Below, in pieces: positions 41,212 through 49,693 of a DNA stretch of 64,000 nt. Numbering within the stretch: the stretch's first letter is position 1; each line of letters starts with the position of its first letter. The stretch comes from Mesorhizobium sangaii. Lineage in GTDB: Bacteria; Pseudomonadota; Alphaproteobacteria; Rhizobiales; Rhizobiaceae. Made by a program: the position numbers and the translations under genes. The notes under the pieces were generated by a model, which was not told the origin of the DNA, ran no database searches, and was given only the letters and a program-made list of their open reading frames with translations. The stretch spans positions 310,001 to 374,000 of the forward strand of contig NZ_JACHEF010000005.1 of assembly GCF_014207355.1 (NCBI RefSeq). Reading direction: 5' to 3'.

Positions 41212-42042
41212 TTAGAACAGGAACGACGCCGTGGCGGGATTTGGGCCGGTGCGGCCGTTTGGCGAATCTATGCCCCGGATCGTCTGCAGGTCCTGCGCAT
41301 CCAGTTCGAAATCGAAGACGTCGAAATTGGCGGCGATGCGATCCCTGCGGATCGACTTTGGAATGACGATCAGCCCTTCCTGAAGGTGCCAGCGGATGAT
41401 CGTCTGCGCCGCGGACTTGTCATGCTTCCTGGCAATGCCCGCGATGGTCGGGTCGCCCAGCAGCCGGCCGCTGCCCAGCGGGCTCCAGCTTTCAATGCGA
41501 ATGTCGTGGCTGGCATGAAAATCCCTGACGCCGCGCTGCTGGAACTGGGGATGCAGCTCGATCTGGTTGACCACTGGCGTCACGCCGGTCTCGCCGATGA
41601 TCCGCTGCAGATGGTCCTGGTTGAAATTCGAAACGCCGATCGACTTGATGCGGCCGGCCTGCCTGAGTTCGACCAGCGTCTTCCACGCTTCGACATATTT
41701 GTCCTGGCCGGGCACCGGCCAGTGGATCAGGAACAGGTCGAGCTGTTCGATGCCGAGCTTCTCCATCGTCTCGTCGAAGGCGCGCAGCGCCGCATCGCGC
41801 CGGTGCGCGCCGTTGCGCAGCTTGGAGGTGATGAACAGCTCGCTTCTCGGCACGCCGGCGCCGCGGATCGCCTCTCCGACCCCCTCCTCGTTCTGGTAGC
41901 CCTCGGCGGTGTCGATCAGACGATAGCCGGCCTCGATCCCCCAACCCACCACCTGGGCGGTGATATCCTGGTCGACTTGCCACACGCCAAGGCCGAGTTG
42001 GGGAATGGCGGAGCCGTCGTTCAACGGGATCTGTTCAGGCAT
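41212..42042 (-). CDS. Aldo/keto reductase
   Basis: 276-aa TIM-barrel NADPH reductase. Catalytic tetrad visible: Asp and Tyr in LIDTAEGYQNE, Lys in FITSKLRNG, His in LFLIHWPVPG. Cofactor-binding VIPKSIRRDRIAANFDVFDF near the C-terminus. The length and DTAEGYQNEEGVG motif fit the AKR5-like 2,5-diketo-gluconate reductase group. A general carbonyl reductase; substrate not inferable. Confidence 0.93.
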   Translation of the reverse strand: MPEQIPLNDGSAIPQLGLGVWQVDQDITAQVVGWGIEAGYRLIDTAEGYQNEEGVGEAIRGAGVPRSELFITSKLRNGAHRRDAALRAFDETMEKLGIEQLDLFLIHWPVPGQDKYVEAWKTLVELRQAGRIKSIGVSNFNQDHLQRIIGETGVTPVVNQIELHPQFQQRGVRDFHASHDIRIESWSPLGSGRLLGDPTIAGIARKHDKSAAQTIIRWHLQEGLIVIPKSIRRDRIAANFDVFDFELDAQDLQTIRGIDSPNGRTGPNPATASFLF

Positions 42043-42153
42043 GGCTGGTCCTTTGCAAGATATGATCCGGGCGGTCCGCCCGGCGCATGCCCTATCTAGG
42101 TTCGACAGGGAGCAACGACCCGTCGACAGCGGTCAAATTCGCCGGACGCGAGC

Positions 42154-42786
42154 TCATCTCGGTCGGCGCACCGCCCTCACCACCCCGGCCGATACGCTGC
42201 CGCAGAACAGGCGTTCGCCGCCATCGGATTCCAGCCCCGAGACGCCCATGCCGGCCGGCATGTCGAGCTTCTCCAAAACCTTGCCGGTTTGCGGGTCGAC
42301 GCGGCGCAGGTCGCTCTGCTCGCCTTCCCAGGTGGCGTGCCACAGTTCGCCGTCGACCCAGGTCACCCCGGTGACGAAGCGGTTGGATTCGATGGTGCGC
42401 AGGACTGCCCCGGTCTCGGGGTCGATCTGGTGGATCTTGCGCTCCCGGTACTGGCCCACCCAGAGCGTTCCTTCGGCCCAGGTGAGCCCGGAGTCGCGCC
42501 CGCCGCCGGGAGCCGGAATGGAGGCCAGAACCTTGCCGGTGTCGGGGTCGATCTTCTGGATGCGATCCCCGGCAAGCTGGAAGAAATGCCGGCCGTCATA
42601 GGCGGTGCCAGCGTGCGCGGCGACATCGATCGAGCGCAGCGCCTGCCCGCTCTCCGGATCGAAGGCGTTCAGTTTCTCACCGGAGGCAAACCAGACGTTG
42701 CGCCCGTCAAAACTTACCCCGTGCACGGTGTCGACGCCCGGAAAGGGTCCGTATTCGCGCAGGATTTCGGCCGCTGAATGTTTCAT
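42154..42786 (-). CDS. Beta-propeller protein (Vgb/glutamine-cyclotransferase-like)
   Basis: 210 aa made of about five repeated blades of the type 'DGRNVWFASGEKLNAFDPESG' style, each ending in a Dx(E/D)TGxVL turn (IDPDTGKVLAS, IDPETGAVLRT, VDPQTGKVLEK). No signal peptide, so cytosolic, unlike most glutamine cyclotransferases. The ATG at 42786 is behind GAGG; an upstream ATG ten codons earlier is less well placed. A 46-bp gap separates it from the TPR/winged-helix regulator upstream on the same strand. Enzyme activity uncertain. Confidence 0.8.
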   Translation of the reverse strand: MKHSAAEILREYGPFPGVDTVHGVSFDGRNVWFASGEKLNAFDPESGQALRSIDVAAHAGTAYDGRHFFQLAGDRIQKIDPDTGKVLASIPAPGGGRDSGLTWAEGTLWVGQYRERKIHQIDPETGAVLRTIESNRFVTGVTWVDGELWHATWEGEQSDLRRVDPQTGKVLEKLDMPAGMGVSGLESDGGERLFCGSVSAGVVRAVRRPR

Positions 42787-42832
42787 GTCGTTATCCTCAC
42801 TGAGATGATCGGGCATTTTCGGGGATCATGCT

Positions 42833-44053
42833 CTAACCGTTTGGCAGCGGGGCCGGGAGTAACAAGGTCGTCGTGAATCCGGCCACCGGTGGCGTCATCC
42901 AGCGGCGCGCCCGGCCGTGCCCGAACGACTGCACCTTGCCGGCCTCGCCGAGTTGCTCCAGCGCCCGCTGCACGCTGCGCTGGCCGGTACCAAGCGCCAG
43001 CGCCAGTGCCGAACTCGCCCAGGATTCACCATCGGCAAGCAAGGCCAGCACCGCCGCGTGCCGCTCCTCGATCGGCCGTGCCAGCACCACCACCTCGGAC
43101 GCATGGCGCGGCGCCAGCGCAAAGCCTTGGCTGGTGGCATTGATGTCGGCAAGCCTGCGCAGTTCGGCGCGCAGCCGGCCGATTTCGACCCGCAATCGCG
43201 CCCGATGCGATTCATCGGCGTGCCTGCCGCCAAAAGCCTGAGCGATGAGCGTCGCCCGCGACACGTCCGCCGGCCATGCTTCGGCCAGCGTGCGCGCCAG
43301 CGCAAACAGCACCGGGCGCGTTGCCAGCGAGACCATGGTTTCCTGTTGGCGCACGAGATAGCGCAAGGCATCGACGACCAACGCCGGCGATGCCTGCAGA
43401 GCCTCGACCTCCTCGAGCAGCAAGGGGCGCTGCTGGCCACGCGCGATCAGCCGCGCCGCCGGCGCGTCCAGCGCCAGGAAGGCGTTGTCGACCTCGGCTA
43501 TCAGCCCCGGGATGCCGGCCCGGCGAGCGGCGTGGCGCGCCCACTCCAACGCGGTGCGCGCAGCCCTTGTCTTCAGGCGCCGCATCGCGATGCCGGCGAC
43601 GGCCAGTTCGTGCGCGGCTCTCGAGGCTGGCGGAAGCGGCGCCGGATCGAGCCCGGCCAGCACGTCTTCAGCCTCATCGAGGCGACCAATCAACAGCAGG
43701 CGCCGCACCTTGAGGTGGCCGGCATGCGCGGCGTTCAGCCGATCGCCATGCCTTTCCAGCGTCGCTCGCGCCGCGTCCAGCGCCTTGGCGGGCCAGCCGA
43801 GGTCCCGCGAGACCAGTGCGATCTCCGCCTCGGCGACGACGCATCTGGCGCGCGCCACCGCCTCTTTCGGGCCGAAGGCGCGTGCGGCCCGCTGCAGCAG
43901 CGCCTTGGCGCGGTCGAGGTCGCCGAGCTGCGCCATCGCAATGCCGCGCAACGCCAGCGCCGGCGCGTCCTCGCGCAAGGCGACACGGTCCAGCGCGCCG
44001 AGCGGATTGCCCGCGGCCAGCGCCAATGCCGCTGCCGTGATCAGCGAGTCCAT
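42833..44053 (-). CDS. TPR-like protein with C-terminal winged helix
   Basis: 406 aa. Residues 1-330 are Ala/Arg/Leu-rich helical pairs resembling TPRs (AKALLQRAARAFGPKEAVARA, KALDAARATLERHGDRL); the last ~70 residues form a winged helix (HAAVLALLADGESWASSALA, QRSVQRALEQLGEAGKV, HGRARRWMTPP). Probably a transcription factor. Its start-codon region (44048-44091) is duplicated at 44384-44427 upstream of the intact DUF899 gene, suggesting shared control. Confidence 0.76.
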   Translation of the reverse strand: MDSLITAAALALAAGNPLGALDRVALREDAPALALRGIAMAQLGDLDRAKALLQRAARAFGPKEAVARARCVVAEAEIALVSRDLGWPAKALDAARATLERHGDRLNAAHAGHLKVRRLLLIGRLDEAEDVLAGLDPAPLPPASRAAHELAVAGIAMRRLKTRAARTALEWARHAARRAGIPGLIAEVDNAFLALDAPAARLIARGQQRPLLLEEVEALQASPALVVDALRYLVRQQETMVSLATRPVLFALARTLAEAWPADVSRATLIAQAFGGRHADESHRARLRVEIGRLRAELRRLADINATSQGFALAPRHASEVVVLARPIEERHAAVLALLADGESWASSALALALGTGQRSVQRALEQLGEAGKVQSFGHGRARRWMTPPVAGFTTTLLLPAPLPNG

Positions 44054-44427
44054 TCAAATCCCGTCACACTTGTAACTCCCACCGCTGCACTCCACACCCT
44101 AACTTAAGTCATGACCGCCCCCCAGCAAGCCGTATCGGCAACAGGCAGCATACCAGGGAAAACGGCAATGACTTGGATGATGACCTAGCCATCAGGACTG
44201 GCTGAAGGCGCCGCGGCCACCGTTGACGCCAATATCGGCATTCACTAGCCTGAGCATCTCAGGCAAAGATATTAAGCTTCTCACAAGGGACAAACAGAAA
44301 TGCCTGACTCCGACGATCTGCCACTCCACGCGACGAACGACACGGTCGAGCGCGCAGGACGCCACCCCTGCTGCGGCGGGCCTGTCCATTCAAATCCCGT
44401 CACACTTGTAACTCCCACCGCGGCACT
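44048..44427 (+). repeat. 44-bp direct repeat pair covering a start codon/promoter
   Basis: GTCCATTCAAATCCCGTCAC... at 44048-44091 and 44384-44427, 43 of 44 bases identical, 336 bp apart, same orientation. Copy 1 contains the start codon (minus strand) of the TPR/wHTH gene and its upstream; copy 2 lies 80 bp before the DUF899 start. Shared core TCACACTTGTAACTCCCACC could be a binding site. Confidence 0.85.
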
Positions 44428-44506
44428 TCATCGCCCTACCCTGCCTCACGATCCGCAAGCAACGACACGCCGCCACGGCGCGACAGACTGACAAAGGAGA
44501 CGAGCC
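44054..44506. other. 453-bp region with duplicated promoter pieces
   Basis: Between the TPR/wHTH gene (-) and DUF899 gene (+). Holds the 44-bp direct repeat pair and a copy of the cupin/GntR promoter ending in a short ORF at 44300 (MPDSDDLPLHATNDTVERAG), which looks like a truncated gene start running into the second repeat copy. No complete gene. Confidence 0.6.
44246..44299 (+). promoter_or_regulatory. Partial copy of the cupin promoter
   Basis: TAGCCTGAGCATCTCAG (44246-44262) and CTCACAAGGG (44279-44288) repeat the layout at 40576-40620, with an ATG at 44300. Probably a duplicated GntR-controlled promoter whose gene was lost. Confidence 0.45.
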
Positions 44507-45253
44507 ATGACCAAGCACACAGCAATGAAGACCCCACCAATCGTTTCACAGCAGGCGTGGGAAGCCGCGCGCGAAGAGCTGCTGGTGAAGGAGAAGGCGA
44601 CGCTGCGCGCCAAGGACGCGCTGGCCGCCGAGCGCCGGCGTATGCCGTGGATGGAAGTGGACAAGGCCTATGTGTTCGAGGGGCCGAATGGCAAGGCGAG
44701 CCTGCTCGATTTGTTCGAAGGCCGCCGCCAGTTGATCGTCTACCGCGCCTTCTTCGAGCCGGGGGTCCATGGCTGGCCGGATCATGCTTGCCGCGGCTGT
44801 TCGCTGGGTGCCGACCAGGTCGGCCATCTCGCCCACCTCAACGCCCGCAACACCACGCTTGCCTACGCCTCGCGCGCACCGCAGGCCGACATTGCGCGGC
44901 TGAAGAAGCGGATGGGCTGGGAGATGCCCTGGTACACCATCACCGACAGCTTCGACAAAGACTTCGGCGTCGACGAATGGCACGGCCACAACGTCTTCAT
45001 CCATGACGGCGACCGTGTGTTCCGCACCTATTTCATCAACAGCCGCGGCGACGAGGCGATGGGCACCGTGTGGAGCTACCTCGACGCAACGCCGCTCGGC
45101 CGCCAGGAGATCTGGGAAGACTCGCCCGAAGGCTATCCGCAGACCCCGCTCTACAGCTGGTGGAACTGGCACGACAATTACGACGCCGCGCCCGACCAGA
45201 AATGGGCCGAAGTGTCGGCTGCCGGCGAAGCGGCATTCAGGGACAAGCAATAG
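44507..45253 (+). CDS. DUF899 family protein (intact)
   Basis: 248-aa thioredoxin-fold family protein: KASLLDLFEGRRQLIVYRAF is the core strand, CRGCSLGADQVGHL holds the CxxC-type motif, FVFRTYFINSRGDEAMGTVW-like C-terminal half (VFRTYFINSRGDE then GTVWSYLDATPLGRQE) is typical. AAAGGAGA is well placed before the ATG. Paralogue of the frameshifted gene at 7215-7929. Biochemical role unknown. Confidence 0.88.
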   Translation: MTKHTAMKTPPIVSQQAWEAAREELLVKEKATLRAKDALAAERRRMPWMEVDKAYVFEGPNGKASLLDLFEGRRQLIVYRAFFEPGVHGWPDHACRGCSLGADQVGHLAHLNARNTTLAYASRAPQADIARLKKRMGWEMPWYTITDSFDKDFGVDEWHGHNVFIHDGDRVFRTYFINSRGDEAMGTVWSYLDATPLGRQEIWEDSPEGYPQTPLYSWWNWHDNYDAAPDQKWAEVSAAGEAAFRDKQ

Positions 45254-45288
45254 GGCATTGGCGAGAGCGCTCGGCGGCGCTTGTCCAG

Positions 45289-45433
45289 CTTGGGTTCCTC
45301 GCCTCCACAAAGTGCGGGAGAGGTGGCTCGGCGAAGCCGAGACGGAGAGGGGGACTGCGCCCTACGAAAGCCCCCTCTCCGGCCGCTTCGCGGCCACCTC
45401 TCCCCCGCCTTTGGCAGGGGCGAGGAACCCAAG
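45289..45433. repeat. 145-bp palindromic intergenic element
   Basis: 15-bp perfect ends CTTGGGTTCCTCGCC (45289-45303) / GGCGAGGAACCCAAG (45419-45433) enclose further complementary blocks (GGGAGAGGTGGCTCGGCG against GGCCACCTCTCCC) and two small hairpins (CTCGGCGAAGCCGAG and GGCCGCTTCGCGGCC). MITE-like or REP-like; lies just after the DUF899 gene. Confidence 0.85.
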
Positions 45434-45467
45434 ACCTGGTGGGCACAGCCATCAAGGGAAAAGGACC

Positions 45468-45740
45468 ATGAGCGATATCCATACCCGCGCCAACGGCGCA
45501 ATCACTGAAAATACCAATGCGGCCACCCTCGGCATCGCCGACTGGCTGTGCCTTGCCGCCGCACCGACCTTCGCCCTGATGGCGCTCTTCGCCTGCATTC
45601 AGAATGGCGACGTGGCCATGCTGTGCATGGCAGCGAACGCCTCGCCGCTGACCAGCATGGCGGTGATGTATCTCCTGATGAGTGCCTTCCATCTGGCGCC
45701 CTGGCTGAGGGTGATGTCCGGCCGGCCGGTCCGCCAATGA
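45468..45740 (+). CDS. Small two/three-helix membrane protein
   Basis: 90 aa starting MSDIHTRANG, with hydrophobic segments at ~22-45 (GIADWLCLAAAPTFALMALF), 50-60 and 62-80 (LTSMAVMYLLMSAFHLAPWL). AAAAGGA precedes the ATG at 45468. The stop overlaps the MDR start (ATGA), so it is co-translated with the dehydrogenase. No function known. Confidence 0.72.
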   Translation: MSDIHTRANGAITENTNAATLGIADWLCLAAAPTFALMALFACIQNGDVAMLCMAANASPLTSMAVMYLLMSAFHLAPWLRVMSGRPVRQ

Positions 45741-46741
45741 GGCTGGTCAGGCTGAGAGCGCCGGGTGGCTTGGACAACCTCGAACTGGTCGAGGAAGACC
45801 GTCCCAAGCCAACGTCGGGTGACGTGCTGGTCAGGATCCGGGCCTGCTCGCTGAACCTGCGAGACGATTTCGTCGTGCAAGGCAAGATGCCGTTCGCCGA
45901 CGGCCGCGTTCCGCTGTCCGATGGCGCGGGCGAGGTGATCGAAGTCGGCGACGATGTCGATGCGTTCAAGGCTGGAGACAGCGTCGTCAGCACCTTCTAC
46001 CCCTGGTGGCTGGGCGGTGACATGACGCCTGCCACCAGGCGCGACATCCCGGGAGAAAGTTTCGACGGCTTTGCCAGCGAGTATGTGTGCATGCCGGCGC
46101 GCGCCTTCACCAAGGCACCATTGGGCTACACGCATGTCGAGGCGGCAACGCTCACCTGCACCGGCGTCACCGCCTGGCGCGGCCTGGTTGTGTGCGGCAA
46201 GGTGAAACCCGGCGACACCGTGCTTGTGCTCGGCACGGGCAGCGTATCGCTGTTCGCATTGCGATTTGCCAAAGCCGCCGGCGCCAGGGTCATCGCCACG
46301 TCTTCCGACGAGCAGAAGCTGGAAAGGCTCACACGCCTCGGAGCCGACGCCGTCATCAACTACAAGGCCGTGCCGGACTGGGGCCAGAAAGCCAGGGATT
46401 TGACGGACGGACGCGGCGTCGATCACGTGATCGAGGTCGGCGGCCCCGCCACGCTCACGCAGTCGATAGCGGCCTGCCGGACGGGCGGCCACATCGCCCT
46501 GATCGGCGTCCTCACCGGCTTTGCGGCTGATGTCTCGATCCCGGCCTTGTTTTCGAACCAGATCCGCATCAGCGGGATTTCGATTGGCAGCAGGGCGGAC
46601 CAGGAGGATATGATCCGCGCGATAGAGGTCAACCATCTGAAGCCCGTCATCGACCGCCGTTTTCCCCTTGAGGACATCGCTCCCGCCTTCACGCACTACG
46701 AATCCCAACAGCATTTCGGCAAGGTCTGCCTCGAACTTTGA
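45737..46741 (+). CDS. Zinc-independent MDR (quinone oxidoreductase-like) dehydrogenase
   Basis: 334 aa: GroES-like N-terminal domain with SLNLRDDFVVQG instead of the catalytic zinc Cys, then Rossmann domain GDTVLVLGTGSVSLFALRFAKAAG. NADP-type 'ATSSDEQK' follows beta-2. The C-terminal HYESQQHFGKVCLEL is typical of the group. Coupled to the small membrane protein. Reduces quinones or enals by family; paralogous to the enzyme at 57834. Confidence 0.9.
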   Translation: MRLVRLRAPGGLDNLELVEEDRPKPTSGDVLVRIRACSLNLRDDFVVQGKMPFADGRVPLSDGAGEVIEVGDDVDAFKAGDSVVSTFYPWWLGGDMTPATRRDIPGESFDGFASEYVCMPARAFTKAPLGYTHVEAATLTCTGVTAWRGLVVCGKVKPGDTVLVLGTGSVSLFALRFAKAAGARVIATSSDEQKLERLTRLGADAVINYKAVPDWGQKARDLTDGRGVDHVIEVGGPATLTQSIAACRTGGHIALIGVLTGFAADVSIPALFSNQIRISGISIGSRADQEDMIRAIEVNHLKPVIDRRFPLEDIAPAFTHYESQQHFGKVCLEL

Positions 46742-46899
46742 GCGGCCAGAAGGCGGCAACCCCGCAACCCAACCGCGCCGATCATCCATCAGCAACAGCT
46801 AATTGACAGCCCGGAAGAAACGGCGCTGACTGGCTGAACAGGTGGATCGCACATCAGGCGGGCGATATCGGCCGCCGGCTTCACCTTGGGGAGGATGCC

Positions 46900-47172
46900 A
46901 TGCCAACCGTCATTGGCCATCACAACATCACGAAGGACAGCAAGCACTGGCTCAGTTCACCCAAGCGCAAGGAAGTTTTCGGCGCCCTTGGGATCACCAA
47001 CATCCGCACGTTCGTCGATCCGCAGAATCCGAAACGCGTGGCGGTGATGATGGACGTTCCGGACATGGACGCGCTTGCTGCGATGATGCAGAGCCAGAAA
47101 GCCGCTGACGCGATGGCCTACGATGGTGTGGTGCCGGAATCGCTGGTGATCTTGGTCGAAGCCAAGGGCTAA
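46900..47172 (+). CDS. Small hypothetical protein
   Basis: 90 aa, soluble, alpha/beta pattern typical of dimeric ferredoxin-like folds (TVIGHHNITKDSKHWLSS, KRVAVMMDVPDMDALAAMMQ, ESLVILVEAKG). GGGGAGG before the ATG. I do not recognise a named family; sensor or antibiotic-monooxygenase-like proteins share the layout. Convergent with the CMD/ECF41 fusion. Confidence 0.72.
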   Translation: MPTVIGHHNITKDSKHWLSSPKRKEVFGALGITNIRTFVDPQNPKRVAVMMDVPDMDALAAMMQSQKAADAMAYDGVVPESLVILVEAKG

Positions 47173-47181
47173 CTCCCTGAC

Positions 47182-47544
47182 CTAGTGCAGGTGCCTGAGC
47201 CTGTCGGGATTACGCACCACATAGATTGCCGCGATCTTTCCGTCCTCGATGTCGAGTGCGGTCGTCTGCAGTTCGCCATCGGCTTCCAGCGTGATGAAGC
47301 CGGGCAGTCCAGGCGCCTCGCGCCACGCCGACAGCAGGTAGATGCGCTGCTCGGTTTCGCCGTCCTCGCGCGCAAACACCGTGTGCATGTTGAGGCAGTT
47401 GGCGCAGCCGTTGATCTGGGATGCACGGATCTTCACAAGCTCGGCCAGGCTGGGCTCGAGGCTGGAGGAAATGGCGAAGGATGCGCGCTGCCATTCCTTC
47501 ATCAGCGAGGGGGCAGCGGCGAAGAGATCAAGTTTTGCGGTCAT
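47182..47544 (-). CDS. Chimera: AhpD/CMD N-terminus fused to ECF41 sigma-factor tail
   Basis: 120 aa. Residues 1-78 are a carboxymuconolactone-decarboxylase/AhpD domain with the redox pair and His in NGCANCLNMHTVFARE; after AWREAP the expected second half of that fold is replaced by residues 79-120, PGFITLEADGELQTTALDIE then IYVVRNPDRLRHL, which match the C-terminal extension of ECF41 sigma factors (NPDKL-type motif). ECF41 genes normally sit next to a CMD-type gene, so a deletion joining the two neighbours explains this. AAGGAAG precedes the ATG at 47544. The product is probably not functional as either protein. Confidence 0.72.
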   Translation of the reverse strand: MTAKLDLFAAAPSLMKEWQRASFAISSSLEPSLAELVKIRASQINGCANCLNMHTVFAREDGETEQRIYLLSAWREAPGLPGFITLEADGELQTTALDIEDGKIAAIYVVRNPDRLRHLH

Positions 47545-47685
47545 GATTGGCTTCCTTCTGTTGGTGCCGACATCATGACGAGTTGGGATATCCGCCAATG
47601 TGACATTCACGCCAGGTTTTTATGTGTCGCCTGCCGTCGCGAGCGGTCGCGCCGGCACCTGGTGTCGGGCATCGGTGACGCTTGC

Positions 47686-48684
47686 CTAGGTCGCGATATC
47701 GTTGACCGGCAGCAATGGCTTGGGGAGGTCAACCTCCCCAAGCCCGGTGCGCAGCTCGATCTCGATGTCGCGACAGATTTGCGAGATCGGAACATCGTTG
47801 GCGTTGCCCTCGAAAGGGTTGGCACTGCTCTCGCCGACCTGGTCGAGAGACATATATGCCCACCCCAGAAGCGTGCTGAACGGGATCGTGAGCCAGATCG
47901 CGATCGGGCCGAGTGCGCCGCCCAATTTGCCCATCTCGGCAAAGACTGGAACGACGCCAAATGGCAGCAAGGTGCAAAAGATCATGACGAACAAGGAACT
48001 GACTATGGCGTATTGCCGGGGATATGGATTGTTCTTGATGCGGTCGCACCGGGCCTGCTGATCATGGAAGTCGCGGATCAGCTTGACGAGTTCGACATAG
48101 ATCTGGGGAGGGATTTTGGCCTCCTTGAACAACGCATTGACCTGGACCGATTGCATTTCGAGCAGGACTATCGCCGGACGAGGCGACTTCAGGACGTCGT
48201 CGGCTTGTTCGCCCAACAGCGGACGCAGTTCGTCGGCGATCAAGCCCGCATCCTCCTGGATATTGTAACGCCGCCGGAATTCGACATTGGCCGCCCGCCC
48301 CATGGATTCCCACGGCATCGGCCGCCGCAGGGCGAACCGCAGGGCCGTCAACCAGGCGAGATGGCGGTAGATGAGTTGCCTAGCTGTCGGCACGTCGTTG
48401 AAGTCCCTGCAGAAATTGGACCACAACCGGCTGCTGGCTGTAATTTGCGCGAAGGCTTGCAGCGCTTCACTGCTGCGGGTGAATACCTGTGAATTCTTGA
48501 ACCCGGCAACGAGTGACACGGTGGTGCCGAGCACGAGTACGACCGACCATGGCACCGAAAACCCGGCGATGCCCGGCAGACGGTAGGCCGCCACGGCCAA
48601 TGCGCTCACCACCACCATGTAGATGACACTGCCCCGCGACCAGAGAGCGAAATCTACCACCTTGTAGGAACGGCCTACATACAT
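47686..48684 (-). CDS. Bestrophin-family anion channel-like protein
   Basis: 332 aa, UPF0187/bestrophin. Hydrophobic pairs at ~20-60 and ~225-265; conserved RLWSNFCRDFNDVPTARQL, PMPWESMG region and the signature GESSANPFEGNANDVPI near the C-terminus. Bacterial homologues form pentameric channels in the inner membrane. Stand-alone gene; no divergent regulator. Confidence 0.88.
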   Translation of the reverse strand: MYVGRSYKVVDFALWSRGSVIYMVVVSALAVAAYRLPGIAGFSVPWSVVLVLGTTVSLVAGFKNSQVFTRSSEALQAFAQITASSRLWSNFCRDFNDVPTARQLIYRHLAWLTALRFALRRPMPWESMGRAANVEFRRRYNIQEDAGLIADELRPLLGEQADDVLKSPRPAIVLLEMQSVQVNALFKEAKIPPQIYVELVKLIRDFHDQQARCDRIKNNPYPRQYAIVSSLFVMIFCTLLPFGVVPVFAEMGKLGGALGPIAIWLTIPFSTLLGWAYMSLDQVGESSANPFEGNANDVPISQICRDIEIELRTGLGEVDLPKPLLPVNDIAT

Positions 48685-48731
48685 CGGATGCCTCGGAAAG
48701 CGTGAACGACAAGCGAATCAAGCCATGACGC

Positions 48732-49019
48732 CTAGCATACCGTTTGCGCACCATGAATGGCCGTCTTGGTATGAAGCCGAAGGTTGCGGGCCGATTTCCT
48801 GGTCGTCCTAACCTTCGTCTGGTGTCGCCGAACCTCAACCTGCCAACGAAACAAACCAGCGCGAGCGGGCCTGTAGCCCGCAAGCTCTACAACGGTACTT
48901 TGAACAAGCTCGTCGTCCGGATACGCCTCATTGAGCAGCACTTCCAGGCTGTTGGCGGCGGCCAGGCTGGTGTCTTCTCCGCTGACGAACCTTGTCGGCA
49001 CCAAGATGAGGCTGTCCAC
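48732..49019 (-). CDS. Small hypothetical protein downstream of TetR, possibly frameshifted
   Basis: 95 codons from a GTG four bases after the TetR stop, behind AGGAAGAG. The first ~60 residues (LILVPTRFVSGEDTSLAAAN, NEAYPDDELVQSTVVELAGYRP) look like genuine coding sequence similar to short rhizobial proteins; the C-terminus (RRHQTKVRTTRKSARNLRLH) is basic and may be out of frame. Function unknown. Confidence 0.45.
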   Translation of the reverse strand: MDSLILVPTRFVSGEDTSLAAANSLEVLLNEAYPDDELVQSTVVELAGYRPARAGLFRWQVEVRRHQTKVRTTRKSARNLRLHTKTAIHGAQTVC

Positions 49020-49023
49020 GCGG

Positions 49024-49635
49024 TCAACTCTTCCTCGCCCCGAACCGCAATCCGTCCATCAGCAGCGAGACCAGCCGGCGTGAGCGGTCGCGCCATTGCG
49101 GGGTGTCGGGGGCCGAGTAGATGCCCGAAAGCGCATGCAGCACGTCGGAAGCGTCGACGTCGCCGCGGATGGTGCCTTCGGCCACCGCCGCCTCGACCAG
49201 TTGGCGCAAGGCCTGCGAGACCCGGCCCGACGTGTCGGAAAACAGCGTCGAATTGGTGGTCAGCAGGATGCGCAGGCTGGTCGCCAGGCCGCGCTTGGTG
49301 GCGATATAGTCGACGAAGCGCTGCATCCACTGTTCCAGCGCGACATCGGACGGGTATTTTCCGGCGAGTTCGCCGGCAGCCGCGCACAGCGCCTCCGCCT
49401 CGCGCCGGTAGACCACTTCGACCAGATGCTCGCGGGTCGGGAAATGCCGGTAAAGCGTGCCGATGCCGACGCCGGCGCGGCGCGCGATCTCCTCCAGTGA
49501 TGCGTCGATGCCGCGCTCGGCAAAGACGGCGGCCGCTACCTCGACCAGCCTATCACGGTTGCGCTGCGCATCGGCGCGCAGCGGCTTGGCCTCTTCAGCC
49601 TTCTCTTCAGCGATGGCGGACGGCTCGGCGGCCAA
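49024..49635 (-). CDS. TetR-family transcriptional regulator
   Basis: 203 aa; N-terminal HTH DRLVEVAAAVFAERGIDAS then LEEIARRAGVGIGTLYRHFP. The C-terminal ligand domain is helical and unlike well-known subfamilies; the ligand is unknown. Starts at TTG (49635) behind GGAG; a preceding Ala/Glu-rich stretch is part of the protein. Divergent from the two molybdenum hydroxylase operons with a perfect palindrome between, so likely an autoregulated repressor of them. Confidence 0.9.
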   Translation of the reverse strand: MAAEPSAIAEEKAEEAKPLRADAQRNRDRLVEVAAAVFAERGIDASLEEIARRAGVGIGTLYRHFPTREHLVEVVYRREAEALCAAAGELAGKYPSDVALEQWMQRFVDYIATKRGLATSLRILLTTNSTLFSDTSGRVSQALRQLVEAAVAEGTIRGDVDASDVLHALSGIYSAPDTPQWRDRSRRLVSLLMDGLRFGARKS

Positions 49636-49693
49636 TTTTTTTCTCCACGGTGTGGCGGGGGCTTGAACCCGGCCGGGTCAGCCCCCACGTAAT

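Noticed and set aside
44300..44491. 63-codon ORF as a gene
   Set aside because: Its start matches a copied promoter but the rest runs through the 44-bp repeat and non-coding DNA; best seen as a stub.
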